Positions 1 to 6,797 are shown, numbered from the stretch's first letter. The stretch: 9,239 nt of DNA from CAZEZY01 sp964516635 (GCA_964516635.1 CAZEZY010000095.1:1-9239), one strand, 5' to 3'. Notes: generated by a model from the sequence alone, not told the origin. Program-made: numbers and translations.

Positions 1-881
1 TGGACGCGGTGGTGGAAGACTGCGTGAACTCGGTGGGCGTGGACCTGAACACCGCCAGCGCGCCGCTGCTGTCGCGCGTGTCGGGCCTGTCGGGCAGTGT
101 GGCCAAGGCGGTGGTGCGCTGGCGCGAATCGAACGGGGCGTTCAGGAACCGCCAGGATCTGCTCAAGGTCACTGGCCTGGGCGCCAAGACCTTCGAGCAA
201 AGCGCAGGCTTTTTGCGCATCCGGGGCGGCGACAACCCGCTGGACATGACCGGCGTGCACCCGGAAACCTACCCGGTGGTGGAAAAGATCATCGCGACCA
301 CCGGCAAACCCGTGGCCGAGCTGATGGGCCGTGTGGACGTGCTCAAGACCCTCAAGCCCGAGCGGCTGGCCAATGCGCAGTTTGGTGTCATCACCGTCAA
401 GGACATCCTGAGCGAACTGGAAAAACCCGGTCGCGACCCACGCCCCGACTTCCAGGTGGCGCGTTTCAATGACGGTGTGGAGGACATCACCGACCTGAAG
501 GAAGGCATGGTGCTGGAAGGCACCGTCAGCAACGTGGCCCAGTTCGGCGCCTTTGTGGATCTGGGCGTGCACCAGGACGGGTTGGTGCATGTGAGCCAAC
601 TCAGCCACAAGTTCGTGAACGATGCCCGCGAGGTCGTCAAGACCGGCGACATCGTGAAGGTCAAGGTGGTGGACGTGGACGTGGCGCGCAAGCGCATCGG
701 CCTGACCATGAAGCTCGACGCCCCCACCGGCGTGCGCAGCGAGCGGCGCGAGGGCGGCAACCGATTCGAGCCTGCTGGAAAATCGCATGCCGCCAGCCGG
801 GCCGGGCATCGCCACAGCGAGCCGACCAGCGGCGGGGCCATGGCCTCGGCGTTCGCCAAGTTGCAGGGCCTCAAGCGCTGA
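1..881 (+). CDS. tex: Tex, RNA-binding transcription accessory protein (3' part, start outside window)
   Basis: This is the C-terminal part of a Tex/YqgF-fold protein, a cytoplasmic nucleic-acid-binding factor linked to transcription and RNA processing; the family is usually about 770-800 residues and roughly 290 are visible here. The reading frame is open back to the window edge (first whole codon at base 3), so the GTG at 9 is not a real start. The helix-hairpin-helix region comes first: visible residues 5-20 carry the CVNSVGVDLNTAS signature and residues 45-72 the DLLKVTGLGAKTFEQSAGF-type motif. A C-terminal S1 RNA-binding domain follows at about residues 163-236, with the GMVLEGTVSNVAQFGAFVDL strand pattern and HVSQLSHKFV. 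The last 50 residues are basic and Gly/Ser-rich, probably disordered, and end in the AFAKLQGLKR tail common in betaproteobacterial Tex. The stop is TGA at 879-881. The identification is secure; the exact role in this organism is inferred from the family. Confidence 0.96.
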   Translation, partial: DAVVEDCVNSVGVDLNTASAPLLSRVSGLSGSVAKAVVRWRESNGAFRNRQDLLKVTGLGAKTFEQSAGFLRIRGGDNPLDMTGVHPETYPVVEKIIATTGKPVAELMGRVDVLKTLKPERLANAQFGVITVKDILSELEKPGRDPRPDFQVARFNDGVEDITDLKEGMVLEGTVSNVAQFGAFVDLGVHQDGLVHVSQLSHKFVNDAREVVKTGDIVKVKVVDVDVARKRIGLTMKLDAPTGVRSERREGGNRFEPAGKSHAASRAGHRHSEPTSGGAMASAFAKLQGLKR

Positions 882-890
882 CAGGTCCAC

Positions 891-896
891 TATACT
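891..896 (+). promoter_or_regulatory. Candidate -10 element for the HDOD operon
   Basis: TATACT differs from the TATAAT consensus at one position and lies in the 44-nt gap between tex and the first HDOD gene, 29 nt before its ATG. No good -35 sits at the usual 16-18 nt: the nearest TTG-type hexamer (TTGCAG, 861-866) is 24 nt away. CTGACA (878-883) resembles a -35 but has no matching -10 downstream. The operon may instead be read through from tex. This is a weak call. Confidence 0.3.
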
Positions 897-925
897 GATT
901 CTTTCTACCCTCTAAGCCTGACGCC

Positions 926-1753
926 ATGCAACTCGAAGAGCTACTGGCCAAAACCAAGGCACTGCCCAGCATTCCGCGGGTCGTGTCACAAGTGATGACC
1001 GAGCTGAACAAGGAGGACCCGGATCCACGCCGCATCAGCGAAGCCGTGGCCAGCGATCCGGGGCTCACGGCCCACATGCTCAAGTTGGCCAATTCCGCTT
1101 TTTTTGGCCTCAATCGGGAAATCGCGAGCGTTCAGGACGCCTCCAGTGTTCTGGGGTTCAACCATGTGCGCACGCTGGTGCAGGCTGTGGCCCTGAGCAG
1201 CAGCTTCAAGGCGGTGCCGGGCGTGAACCTCGAACAGTTCTGGCGTTACAGTCTCAACACCGCCAAGATCTGTCGCACCCTGGCCAAGAGCATGCGCCAG
1301 AATGACGGCGTCGCGTTCACGGCAGGCCTGGTGCATGCCGTGGGTGATCTGGTCATGCACATTGGCATGCCCGACCAGGTGGCCAAGATGGATTGGACGG
1401 TTTCCCCCTTCGACATGAAGCGTGCCGAGCTGGAGCGTGCCGTTCTCGGTTACACCTACGCCGACGTGAGTGCCGCTTTTGCCGTCAAGTGGGACTTTCC
1501 TCAGGCCATTGTCAAGGCCCTGCAGCACCAGTTGGTGCCCTTCGAGGGCGATACCTACGAACCCATGGCCGGGATCGTTCACGTGGCATCCTGGCGTGCT
1601 CGCGCTCAGGAAATCAAAATGGACCGCGACGGTCTGGCCGCCACCTTCCCCGATGTGGTGGCCATCCTGCTGGGGCTCGATCTCGACATGATGCTCGACA
1701 AGGACCCGAGCGAATGGACCTCGTCGGGCGAACTGTCGGCATTCATGGTCTGA
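926..1753 (+). CDS. HDOD domain-containing signalling protein, first of a tandem pair
   Basis: A 275-residue soluble protein made almost entirely of one HDOD domain, a non-catalytic relative of HD phosphohydrolases found in bacterial signalling and motility or cell-cycle control. Family marks visible are LPSIPRVV (13-20), the SDPGLT helix (43-48), LKLANSAFFG (52-61), the SVLGFNHVRTLV helix (74-85) and FWRYSL (105-110). Where true HD enzymes have His-Asp, this protein has His137-Ala138 (LVHAVGDLVMH), so the metal-binding dyad is missing and phosphohydrolase activity is unlikely. No transmembrane segment, signal peptide or receiver domain is seen. The start at ATG 926 follows a weak TAAG (913-916) rather than a strong Shine-Dalgarno. 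Its stop is 2 nt before the paralogue's ATG at 1756. The two proteins align without gaps through the first 150 residues at roughly 44 % identity (hand count). The partner or output is unknown; a link to the downstream phospholipase is inference. Confidence 0.9.
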   Translation: MQLEELLAKTKALPSIPRVVSQVMTELNKEDPDPRRISEAVASDPGLTAHMLKLANSAFFGLNREIASVQDASSVLGFNHVRTLVQAVALSSSFKAVPGVNLEQFWRYSLNTAKICRTLAKSMRQNDGVAFTAGLVHAVGDLVMHIGMPDQVAKMDWTVSPFDMKRAELERAVLGYTYADVSAAFAVKWDFPQAIVKALQHQLVPFEGDTYEPMAGIVHVASWRARAQEIKMDRDGLAATFPDVVAILLGLDLDMMLDKDPSEWTSSGELSAFMV

Positions 1754-1755
1754 GC

Positions 1756-2568
1756 ATGAAGCTGTCTGACCTGCTAAGCCAGCCCAAGGCCTTGCCCGTG
1801 GTGCCTGAGCTGGCCGCCCGACTCATCCAGACCTTCAACCAGGACGATGTCGATCTCTTCAAGATAGCCTCCGAGATTGAGCACGACCCTATCCTGACCG
1901 GCCGGCTGCTGAGCCAGGCCAACTCCTCGTTTTTCCGGCTGTCGCGACCGGTCGCCACCGTGCGCGATGCCGTCATGGTGCTGGGGCTGAACAAGGTGCG
2001 AGCGCTGGTCATCGGTGCAGCCATGAACGCGAGTTTTCATGCGGTCAGCGGCATTCACCTCGACCGTTTCTGGCAATACAGCTTCGCAGCGGCTTCGCTG
2101 GCCAAGCTCATCTCAACGCCACGGCGGCTTGACGAGAACCTGGCTTTCACCGCTGCCCTGCTTCATGGGGTGGGAAAACTGGTCATGCACATGGGCATGC
2201 CGGAAACCATGCGGTCGCTTGACCAGCAGTCGGCGTTGCTGGCTCTGGACCGTTCCCAGGCCGAGTACCAGGCGCTGGGTTATTCCTATGCCGAAGCCGG
2301 GGCGGCGCTTGGCAGTTACTGGCGATTGCCGAAGCTGCTGGTCTCGGCTATCAACCAGCACGCAGCGCCGCTCGAACACGATCCCGTGGAGCCGCTGTCG
2401 GCGCTGGTGCACATGGCCAGCTGGCGGGCGCGCGTGTTGATGGCCGGCAATCGGCGTGACGACCTCATCCACACCTACCCCGATGCCGTGGGCGAGGTGC
2501 TGGAGCTCGACCCGGATCTGCTGGTGGCGCAGGATGTGGCGGGCCTCGATGCCATGACCGCTTTCTGA
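1756..2568 (+). CDS. HDOD domain-containing signalling protein, second of a tandem pair
   Basis: A 270-residue HDOD protein, paralogous to the gene just upstream. The landmarks fall at the same residue numbers: LPVVPELA (13-20), HDPILT (43-48), QANSSFF (54-60), VLGLNKVRALV (75-85), FWQYSF (105-110) and LLHGVGKLVMH (135-145). The HD dyad is degraded to His137-Gly138, so like its neighbour it is probably an interaction or sensing module rather than an enzyme. The reading frame stays open upstream to 1393, but that part lies wholly inside the first HDOD gene in another frame and does not resemble HDOD. ATG 1756 gives an N-terminus that matches the paralogue position by position, so it is chosen. 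There is no clear Shine-Dalgarno; the TGAGCATG junction (1751-1758) points to translational coupling. The stop is 3 nt before the patatin-like gene. The specific role is unknown. Confidence 0.9.
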   Translation: MKLSDLLSQPKALPVVPELAARLIQTFNQDDVDLFKIASEIEHDPILTGRLLSQANSSFFRLSRPVATVRDAVMVLGLNKVRALVIGAAMNASFHAVSGIHLDRFWQYSFAAASLAKLISTPRRLDENLAFTAALLHGVGKLVMHMGMPETMRSLDQQSALLALDRSQAEYQALGYSYAEAGAALGSYWRLPKLLVSAINQHAAPLEHDPVEPLSALVHMASWRARVLMAGNRRDDLIHTYPDAVGEVLELDPDLLVAQDVAGLDAMTAF

Positions 2569-2571
2569 CGC

Positions 2572-3642
2572 ATGCAGGCCCTGCACATTCATGCCGGCCC
2601 GGCCGCCATCCGCCACATCCGTGAACAGGGCCTTCGGCCTGAACACGTCGGGGTGGTTCCTGGTGCGGCCGGCGGACCCAAAGGTCTGATTCTCGGGCCC
2701 CTCGACCGCTTCGTGTTTGGCGAATGGCTGGCGGCCAGCGACCATGTGGTCGATCTGGTGGGGGCGTCGATCGGTGCCTGGCGCATGGCCACGGCCTGCC
2801 TCGACCGGCCAGTGGCCGCCTTCGAAAGGCTGGAGCACGATTACATTCACCAGCACTACGAGATCCCCCCAGGCAGAAAGCGACCGCCGCCCCGGCATGT
2901 GAGCGAGCGTTTTGGCGAAAGCCTGCAGGCCTTTTACGGTGGGCGGGTCCACGAGGTGCTGAGCCACCCCCGCTTCCGGGTGCACATCGTCACCTCTCGG
3001 GGGCGCCATGTGCTGGGCCGGGAAGGGGCATGGCGCACGCCAGCCGGCTACCTCGGGGCTTTTCTGAGCAACGCGGCGTACCGTCCCTTGATGGGGGGGT
3101 GGCTGGAACGGGTGGTGTTCAGTTCGGGCAACACGCCCTTGCCGTTTGCCACGCACGACTTTCGCACCCGCCAGGTCACGCTGAATGAGGCCAACTTCAT
3201 GCCGGCCTTGCAGGCCAGCTGTTCCATTCCGTTCATGCTGGAGGCGGTGCAAGACATCCCCGGAGCGCCACGCGGTGCCTACTGGGATGGCGGCATCACC
3301 GATTACCACCTGCACCTGGCCTACCGGCCCGAGCGGGGCCTGGTGCTGTATCCGCATTTTCAACGTCAGGTGGTGCCCGGCTGGCTCGACAAGGCCCTGA
3401 AGTGGCGGCACCGGCCGACGCCATTTCTGGATCACATGGTGGTGCTGGCGCCCAACCCCGCCTGGGTGGCCCGGCTGCCCAACGGCAAACTGCCCGACCG
3501 CACGGATTTTCCGCGCTACGGCACCGATCTGGCTTCACGCGTCCGGGTGTGGCAGGCGGGCGTGTCGGCCAGCCAGCAACTGGCCGACGAATGGGCGAGC
3601 TGGCTCGCAAAACCCGACCCGGGCCGATTGCTGCCGCTCTGA
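2572..3642 (+). CDS. Patatin-like phospholipase family protein
   Basis: A 356-residue predicted acyl hydrolase of the patatin fold, which uses a Ser-Asp dyad to cleave ester bonds in phospholipids or other lipids. The elements appear in the expected order: a glycine-rich oxyanion loop GAAGGPKG (31-38), the nucleophile elbow GASIG (64-68, Ser66), the ASCSIPFM motif (214-221) that resembles the AS.A.P box of patatins, and the catalytic-Asp motif DGG (Asp238-Gly240). All key residues are present, so the enzyme is probably active. I see no signal peptide or transmembrane helix; the N-terminus (MQALHIHAG) looks cytoplasmic. The gene starts 3 nt after the second HDOD stop with no Shine-Dalgarno, suggesting translational coupling and one transcript with the HDOD pair. 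It ends 61 nt before the stop of the convergent alcohol dehydrogenase gene. The substrate is not predictable, and whether the HDOD proteins control it is inference. Confidence 0.85.
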   Translation: MQALHIHAGPAAIRHIREQGLRPEHVGVVPGAAGGPKGLILGPLDRFVFGEWLAASDHVVDLVGASIGAWRMATACLDRPVAAFERLEHDYIHQHYEIPPGRKRPPPRHVSERFGESLQAFYGGRVHEVLSHPRFRVHIVTSRGRHVLGREGAWRTPAGYLGAFLSNAAYRPLMGGWLERVVFSSGNTPLPFATHDFRTRQVTLNEANFMPALQASCSIPFMLEAVQDIPGAPRGAYWDGGITDYHLHLAYRPERGLVLYPHFQRQVVPGWLDKALKWRHRPTPFLDHMVVLAPNPAWVARLPNGKLPDRTDFPRYGTDLASRVRVWQAGVSASQQLADEWASWLAKPDPGRLLPL

Positions 3643-3703
3643 GCGCCCTTCGATTCAGGCTGGCTGGGCGTCAGGTGGTGGGCCTGCAAGACATGGCTGT
3701 CAG

Positions 3704-4852
3704 CTAGAGGGCATTCAGCATGATCTGCCGGTAATCCTCTGCGCTGGCCAGGCGCGGATTGGTCTTGTGGCAGTGGTCGGCCAGCGCGCCTTCGATCACC
3801 CGGTCGAACAGGGCTTCCGTCACGCCCAGAGCCGCCAGGCCGCTGGGCAATCCCAGGCGGGTGTTCATGTCGCGGATGGCGGGGCCCAGGTCGGCCGCGC
3901 TGCCCAGGCCCATGGCACTGGCCATGCGTTCGAGTCGGCGGTCTTTCTGCACCGATTCGGCCTCGGCGTTGAACGCGATCACCGCAGGCAGGAACAGCGC
4001 GTTCAGGGTGCCATGGTGCAGGCGGGGGTTCACACCACCCAGGCTGTGACTGAGCGAGTGCACGCAGCCCAGCCCTTTCTGGAAAGCCATCGCCCCCTGC
4101 ATGCTGGCGCTCATCATCTGGAGGCGGGCGTCCCGGTCGCTGCCGTCACGGGTGGCGCGCTCGATGTGCGCCCATCCGCGCGCCAGCCCGTCGAGCGCAA
4201 TCCCATCGGCAGGCGGGTTGAACGCCGCGGCCATGAAGGTTTCCATGCAATGGGCGATGGCGTCCATGCCGGTGGCGGCGGTCAGCAGCGGGGGGAGGCC
4301 CAGCGTGAGTTCGGGGTCGAGCAGGGCGGTCTTGGGCATCAGGTGCCAGCTGTGGAAGCCCAGCTTGCGCCCGTCGTCCACGATGACGATGGCGCCTCGC
4401 GCCACCTCGCTGCCGGTACCGGCGGTGGTGGGAATGGCGATCAGCGGAGGCACCCGGTCGGTGATTTTGGGCGAGCCTCCTTCGATGGTGGCGTAGGTTT
4501 TGAGCGCGCCGGGGTGGGCCACGGCAATGGCCACGCCTTTCGCACAGTCGATGGCGCTGCCGCCGCCCAGTGCCACCAGGCCATCGCAGCCATGCTGCTC
4601 GAACAGCGCTTGCGCGGCCCGCACGGCCGCTTCGGTGGGGTTGGACGGGGTCTGATCGAACACGGCGTGGGGCAGGGCGCTGGCCCCATTCCCCAGCGCA
4701 GCCACGGCCCGGTCCAGCAGGCCAGCCGCCTTGACACCCGGGTCGGTCACGATCAGGGGTTTGCGCATGCCCGTGCGTTCGCATTCGCTGGCCAGCAGCT
4801 GCAGGGCGCCAAAATCGATCTGGATGTTCGTCAGGTAGAGGATCTGTGACAC
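3704..4852 (-). CDS. Iron-containing alcohol dehydrogenase
   Basis: A 382-residue group III (Fe-ADH, PF00465-type) dehydrogenase that would interconvert an alcohol and an aldehyde or ketone with NAD(P). Seen, numbered from the GTG at 4852: the nucleotide-binding turn GGGSAID (96-102), PTTAGTGSEV (141-150), metal ligands Asp197 and His201 in GMDAIAHCMETF, His265 in CVHSLSHSLGG, and the second histidine region LHHGTLNA (His279/His280). The length matches the usual 380-390. The frame is open to an ATG at 4927, but GTG 4852 is preferred: it has GGAG at 4862-4859 with a 6-nt spacer, the protein then begins near the usual Fe-ADH N-terminus, and the longer form would overlap the start of the divergent hydrolase. 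The true substrate is unknown; members include short-chain alcohol, lactaldehyde and maleylacetate reductases. Convergent with the patatin gene and divergent from the hydrolase, it is probably a single-gene transcript. Confidence 0.92.
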   Translation of the reverse strand: MSQILYLTNIQIDFGALQLLASECERTGMRKPLIVTDPGVKAAGLLDRAVAALGNGASALPHAVFDQTPSNPTEAAVRAAQALFEQHGCDGLVALGGGSAIDCAKGVAIAVAHPGALKTYATIEGGSPKITDRVPPLIAIPTTAGTGSEVARGAIVIVDDGRKLGFHSWHLMPKTALLDPELTLGLPPLLTAATGMDAIAHCMETFMAAAFNPPADGIALDGLARGWAHIERATRDGSDRDARLQMMSASMQGAMAFQKGLGCVHSLSHSLGGVNPRLHHGTLNALFLPAVIAFNAEAESVQKDRRLERMASAMGLGSAADLGPAIRDMNTRLGLPSGLAALGVTEALFDRVIEGALADHCHKTNPRLASAEDYRQIMLNAL

Positions 4853-4858
4853 GCGCGT

Positions 4859-4862
4859 CTCC
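4859..4862 (-). promoter_or_regulatory. Ribosome binding site that fixes the alcohol dehydrogenase start
   Basis: On the minus strand this reads GGAG followed by six bases and then GTG at 4852. It supports the GTG start over the in-frame ATG at 4927, which would add 25 residues not typical of the family. Confidence 0.65.
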
Positions 4863-4883
4863 GTGGGAAGGGGTTTGCCGGTC

Positions 4884-4889
4884 AATATA
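4884..4889 (-). promoter_or_regulatory. Candidate -10 element for the alcohol dehydrogenase gene
   Basis: On the minus strand this reads TATATT, one mismatch from TATAAT, in the 68-nt divergent gap and about 31 nt upstream of the GTG start. It is the only AT-rich spot in the gap. No convincing -35 lies 16-18 nt upstream, so the call is tentative; an activator-dependent promoter is possible. Confidence 0.3.
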
Positions 4890-4911
4890 GCGGGCCTGCC
4901 CCGGATGAACT

Positions 4912-4915
4912 GGAG
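4912..4915 (+). promoter_or_regulatory. Ribosome binding site of the alpha/beta hydrolase
   Basis: GGAG lies 5 nt before GTG 4921 and 11 nt before ATG 4927. It shows that translation begins in this cluster and makes the later in-frame ATG at 4936 less likely. It does not fully separate GTG 4921 from ATG 4927. Confidence 0.6.
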
Positions 4916-4920
4916 CGGAT

Positions 4921-5910
4921 GTGACAATGCGACCCATGAGTGCCCATGCCCACCCCCGTCTGCGTCTGACGCCCGTCATGCGTGGTGTGATCGACCGCAT
5001 GGCCCGTGCCGGCCGGCCACCCATGCACGCCCTGTCTCCCCAGCAAGCCCGCGCGTTCTACGAAGTGGGTTCCGGGGTGCTGGACATCCCGCCTCACAAG
5101 ATGGCGCGGGTGGAGGCGCTGCGAGTGCCCACCCGTGACGGCGCCGAGTTGCATGCCGAGCTGGTGGTGCCCCATGCCCGAGCGGACGATGCGCCACGGC
5201 CCTGGCCGGTGCTGCTGTACCTGCATGGCGGCGGGTTCACCATCGGCAGCGTGGCCACGCACGCCAGCCTGTGCCGGCACCTGGCGCACCTGGCCCATGC
5301 GGCGGTGCTGTCGGTGGACTACCGGCTGGCACCCGAACACAAGTTCCCCACGGCCGTGCACGATGCCTGGGACGCCTTGCAATGGCTGCACGCGCAGGCC
5401 CCTGCGCTGGGGCTGGACCCGTCACGCATCGCCATTGGCGGCGACAGCGCAGGCGGTACCCTGGCGATCGTCTCAGCGCTGCAAGCCCGTGACACCGGGC
5501 TGCCTTTGCGCCTGCAACTGCTGTTCTATCCTGGTTGCGCCGCACACCAGGACACGCCCTCCCACAAAACCTATGCCCACGGCTTCGTGCTGGAGGAGGC
5601 CAGCATCACCTGGTTCTTCAACCAGTACGTGAACTCCCCGGCCGATCGGGACGACTGGCGTTTTTCCCCCTTGAACGCGCCCGATCTGGACGGCGCGGCC
5701 CCGGTCTGGATGGGCCTGGCCGAGTGCGACCCGCTGGTGGACGAGGGCGTGATGATGGCCGACCGCTTCCGCATGGCCGGGGTGCCCGTGGACCTCGAGA
5801 TCTACCACGGCGTGACACACGAGTTCATCAAGATGGGCCGGGCCATCCCCGAGGCGCTGCAGGCCCATCAGGACGCCGCGCGGGCCTTGCGCCACGCCTT
5901 CGAGGGCTGA
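4921..5910 (+). CDS. Alpha/beta hydrolase, HSL-type esterase/lipase
   Basis: A 329-residue carboxylic-ester hydrolase of the hormone-sensitive-lipase group (alpha/beta hydrolase fold 3). Visible in order: a helical cap region (about 1-70), the oxyanion-hole HGGGF (102-106), the conserved DYRLAPEHKFP stretch (133-143), the nucleophile elbow GDSAGG (174-179, Ser176), the acid in ECDPLVDEG (Asp270) and the catalytic His300 in GVTHEF. The triad is complete, so activity is expected, probably on short to medium acyl esters. No signal peptide is seen; it is likely cytoplasmic. GTG 4921 is chosen because GGAG (4912-4915) is 5 nt upstream; ATG 4927 is a close alternative that removes two residues. The gene is divergent from the alcohol dehydrogenase across 68 nt, and its stop is 3 nt before the LuxR-type gene, suggesting co-transcription. 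Esterase plus dehydrogenase plus monooxygenase suggests ester or aromatic catabolism, but the substrate is unknown. Confidence 0.92.
   Translation: MTMRPMSAHAHPRLRLTPVMRGVIDRMARAGRPPMHALSPQQARAFYEVGSGVLDIPPHKMARVEALRVPTRDGAELHAELVVPHARADDAPRPWPVLLYLHGGGFTIGSVATHASLCRHLAHLAHAAVLSVDYRLAPEHKFPTAVHDAWDALQWLHAQAPALGLDPSRIAIGGDSAGGTLAIVSALQARDTGLPLRLQLLFYPGCAAHQDTPSHKTYAHGFVLEEASITWFFNQYVNSPADRDDWRFSPLNAPDLDGAAPVWMGLAECDPLVDEGVMMADRFRMAGVPVDLEIYHGVTHEFIKMGRAIPEALQAHQDAARALRHAFEG
5902..5906 (+). promoter_or_regulatory. Ribosome binding site of the LuxR-type regulator
   Basis: GAGGG inside the last codons of the hydrolase lies 7 nt before GTG 5914, deciding that start. A nearer ATG (5910-5912) overlaps the hydrolase TGA but leads only to a five-codon frame ending at 5927. 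Confidence 0.55.
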
Positions 5911-5913
5911 TGC

Positions 5914-6759
5914 GTGGGCGTTGTTGACCGCAACTGGTGGGTGCTGAATCCCGCGCAGGCGGGCAGCCCGTTGGGCGATGGGCCACTGCCTCAGGTGACG
6001 GCGCTCCTGCAGAAGCTGGGCCTGGCAGGCCGGCACGAGGTGGCCGAGGACCTGCTGCGCATCGTCAGCGCCCAGGTGCCCATGGCGCAGTGCACCCTGT
6101 TTTCGTTCGAGGGCGAATCCGCGCCCCGCACCGTGGCGGTGGGCGATCGCTCCCGCACGGCTGCCCTGCGCCGCATCACCCACGACTACGTCACCCGCTA
6201 CCACCCGCTGGACGGCTGTCGGGAAGCCATGCGGGCCGAGCAGGAAGCGGCTCGCCGCGCCAGTGCCGCGCAGCCGCACATCGTCCTGCACCGGCAGCGC
6301 CCGCAGGACATCGTCCACCCCGACTACCGGCGCGTGTGCTACGAACTGCCGCGCGTGGCCGAGCGGGTGGCGATGCTGGCCCTGTATGAAGGCTGGCGCT
6401 GGCTGTCGGTGAATTTTTATCGTGGCCAGGAACACGGCCCCTTGCAGCCCGATGACCTCCGCCGGCTGGAAGCGCTGGCGCCGCTGGTGGTCCACGCCGC
6501 GCGACTTCACTACGCGGGCCAGCTGTTCGACACCGACCTGGCCGAATGGCTGCTGGCGAGGGTGCATCGCCGGCATCCCGGCCTCACCAAGCGTGAGCTG
6601 GACGTGCTGCGCGGCCTGCTGCAGGGGCTGGACAACGACACCCTGGCTCAGCGGCTGGGGTTGGAGCTGTCCAGCACACAAACCTATGTGAAACGTGTGC
6701 ACCGCAAGCTGGGGGTGGGTAGCCAGCGCGAACTGCTGGGGTTGCTGGTCCAGGGTTGA
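5914..6759 (+). CDS. LuxR-type helix-turn-helix transcriptional regulator
   Basis: A 281-residue regulator with a C-terminal LuxR/FixJ-type HTH (about 221-281): LTKRELDVLRGLLQG, then DNDTLAQRLGLELS, then the recognition region TQTYVKRVHRKLGVGSQREL. The TY-x-x-R/H-x-x-KLGV wording is a variant of the more usual TVxxHxxxIxxKLGV. The first 200 residues show no recognisable receiver phospho-acceptor region and no clear acyl-homoserine-lactone-binding signature; they could be a GAF/PAS-like sensor, but I cannot assign a family. The start is GTG 5914, supported by GAGGG at 5902-5906, 3 nt after the hydrolase stop. Downstream, 87 nt separate it from the FAD monooxygenase, and that gap holds an inverted repeat. 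It is the only regulator near the hydrolase, alcohol dehydrogenase and monooxygenase, so control of one or more of these is a reasonable inference. The ligand is unknown. Confidence 0.9.
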   Translation: MGVVDRNWWVLNPAQAGSPLGDGPLPQVTALLQKLGLAGRHEVAEDLLRIVSAQVPMAQCTLFSFEGESAPRTVAVGDRSRTAALRRITHDYVTRYHPLDGCREAMRAEQEAARRASAAQPHIVLHRQRPQDIVHPDYRRVCYELPRVAERVAMLALYEGWRWLSVNFYRGQEHGPLQPDDLRRLEALAPLVVHAARLHYAGQLFDTDLAEWLLARVHRRHPGLTKRELDVLRGLLQGLDNDTLAQRLGLELSSTQTYVKRVHRKLGVGSQRELLGLLVQG

Positions 6760-6797
6760 AGCCAATGCGAACCATTTGTCCCTTTTTGGGGGTATTG

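Noticed and set aside
1393..1755. N-terminal extension of the second HDOD gene by 121 residues
   Set aside because: It lies entirely in another frame of the first HDOD gene, is Arg-rich without HDOD likeness, and ATG 1756 aligns exactly with the paralogue start.
2113..3435. 440-residue minus-strand open frame opposite the second HDOD gene and the patatin gene
   Set aside because: It has no family motif or ribosome site, and the plus-strand genes carry clear catalytic and domain signatures.
2572..3642. CBASS or other anti-phage defence effector
   Set aside because: No cyclase, ubiquitin-like, TIR or mobile-element gene is nearby, and the locus sits next to core-genome tex; kept only as a low-probability idea in the findings.
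3643..3703. Bidirectional terminator between the convergent patatin and dehydrogenase genes
   Set aside because: Only weak stems are present (GACA-TGGC-TGTC at 3690-3701; CAGGC/GCCTG with a 21-nt loop) and neither strand has a T-run, so no terminator is called.
3767..4849. 360-residue plus-strand open frame opposite the alcohol dehydrogenase
   Set aside because: The composition is repetitive Gly/His/Arg/Gln, a mirror of the dehydrogenase codons; the dehydrogenase has intact NAD and metal motifs.
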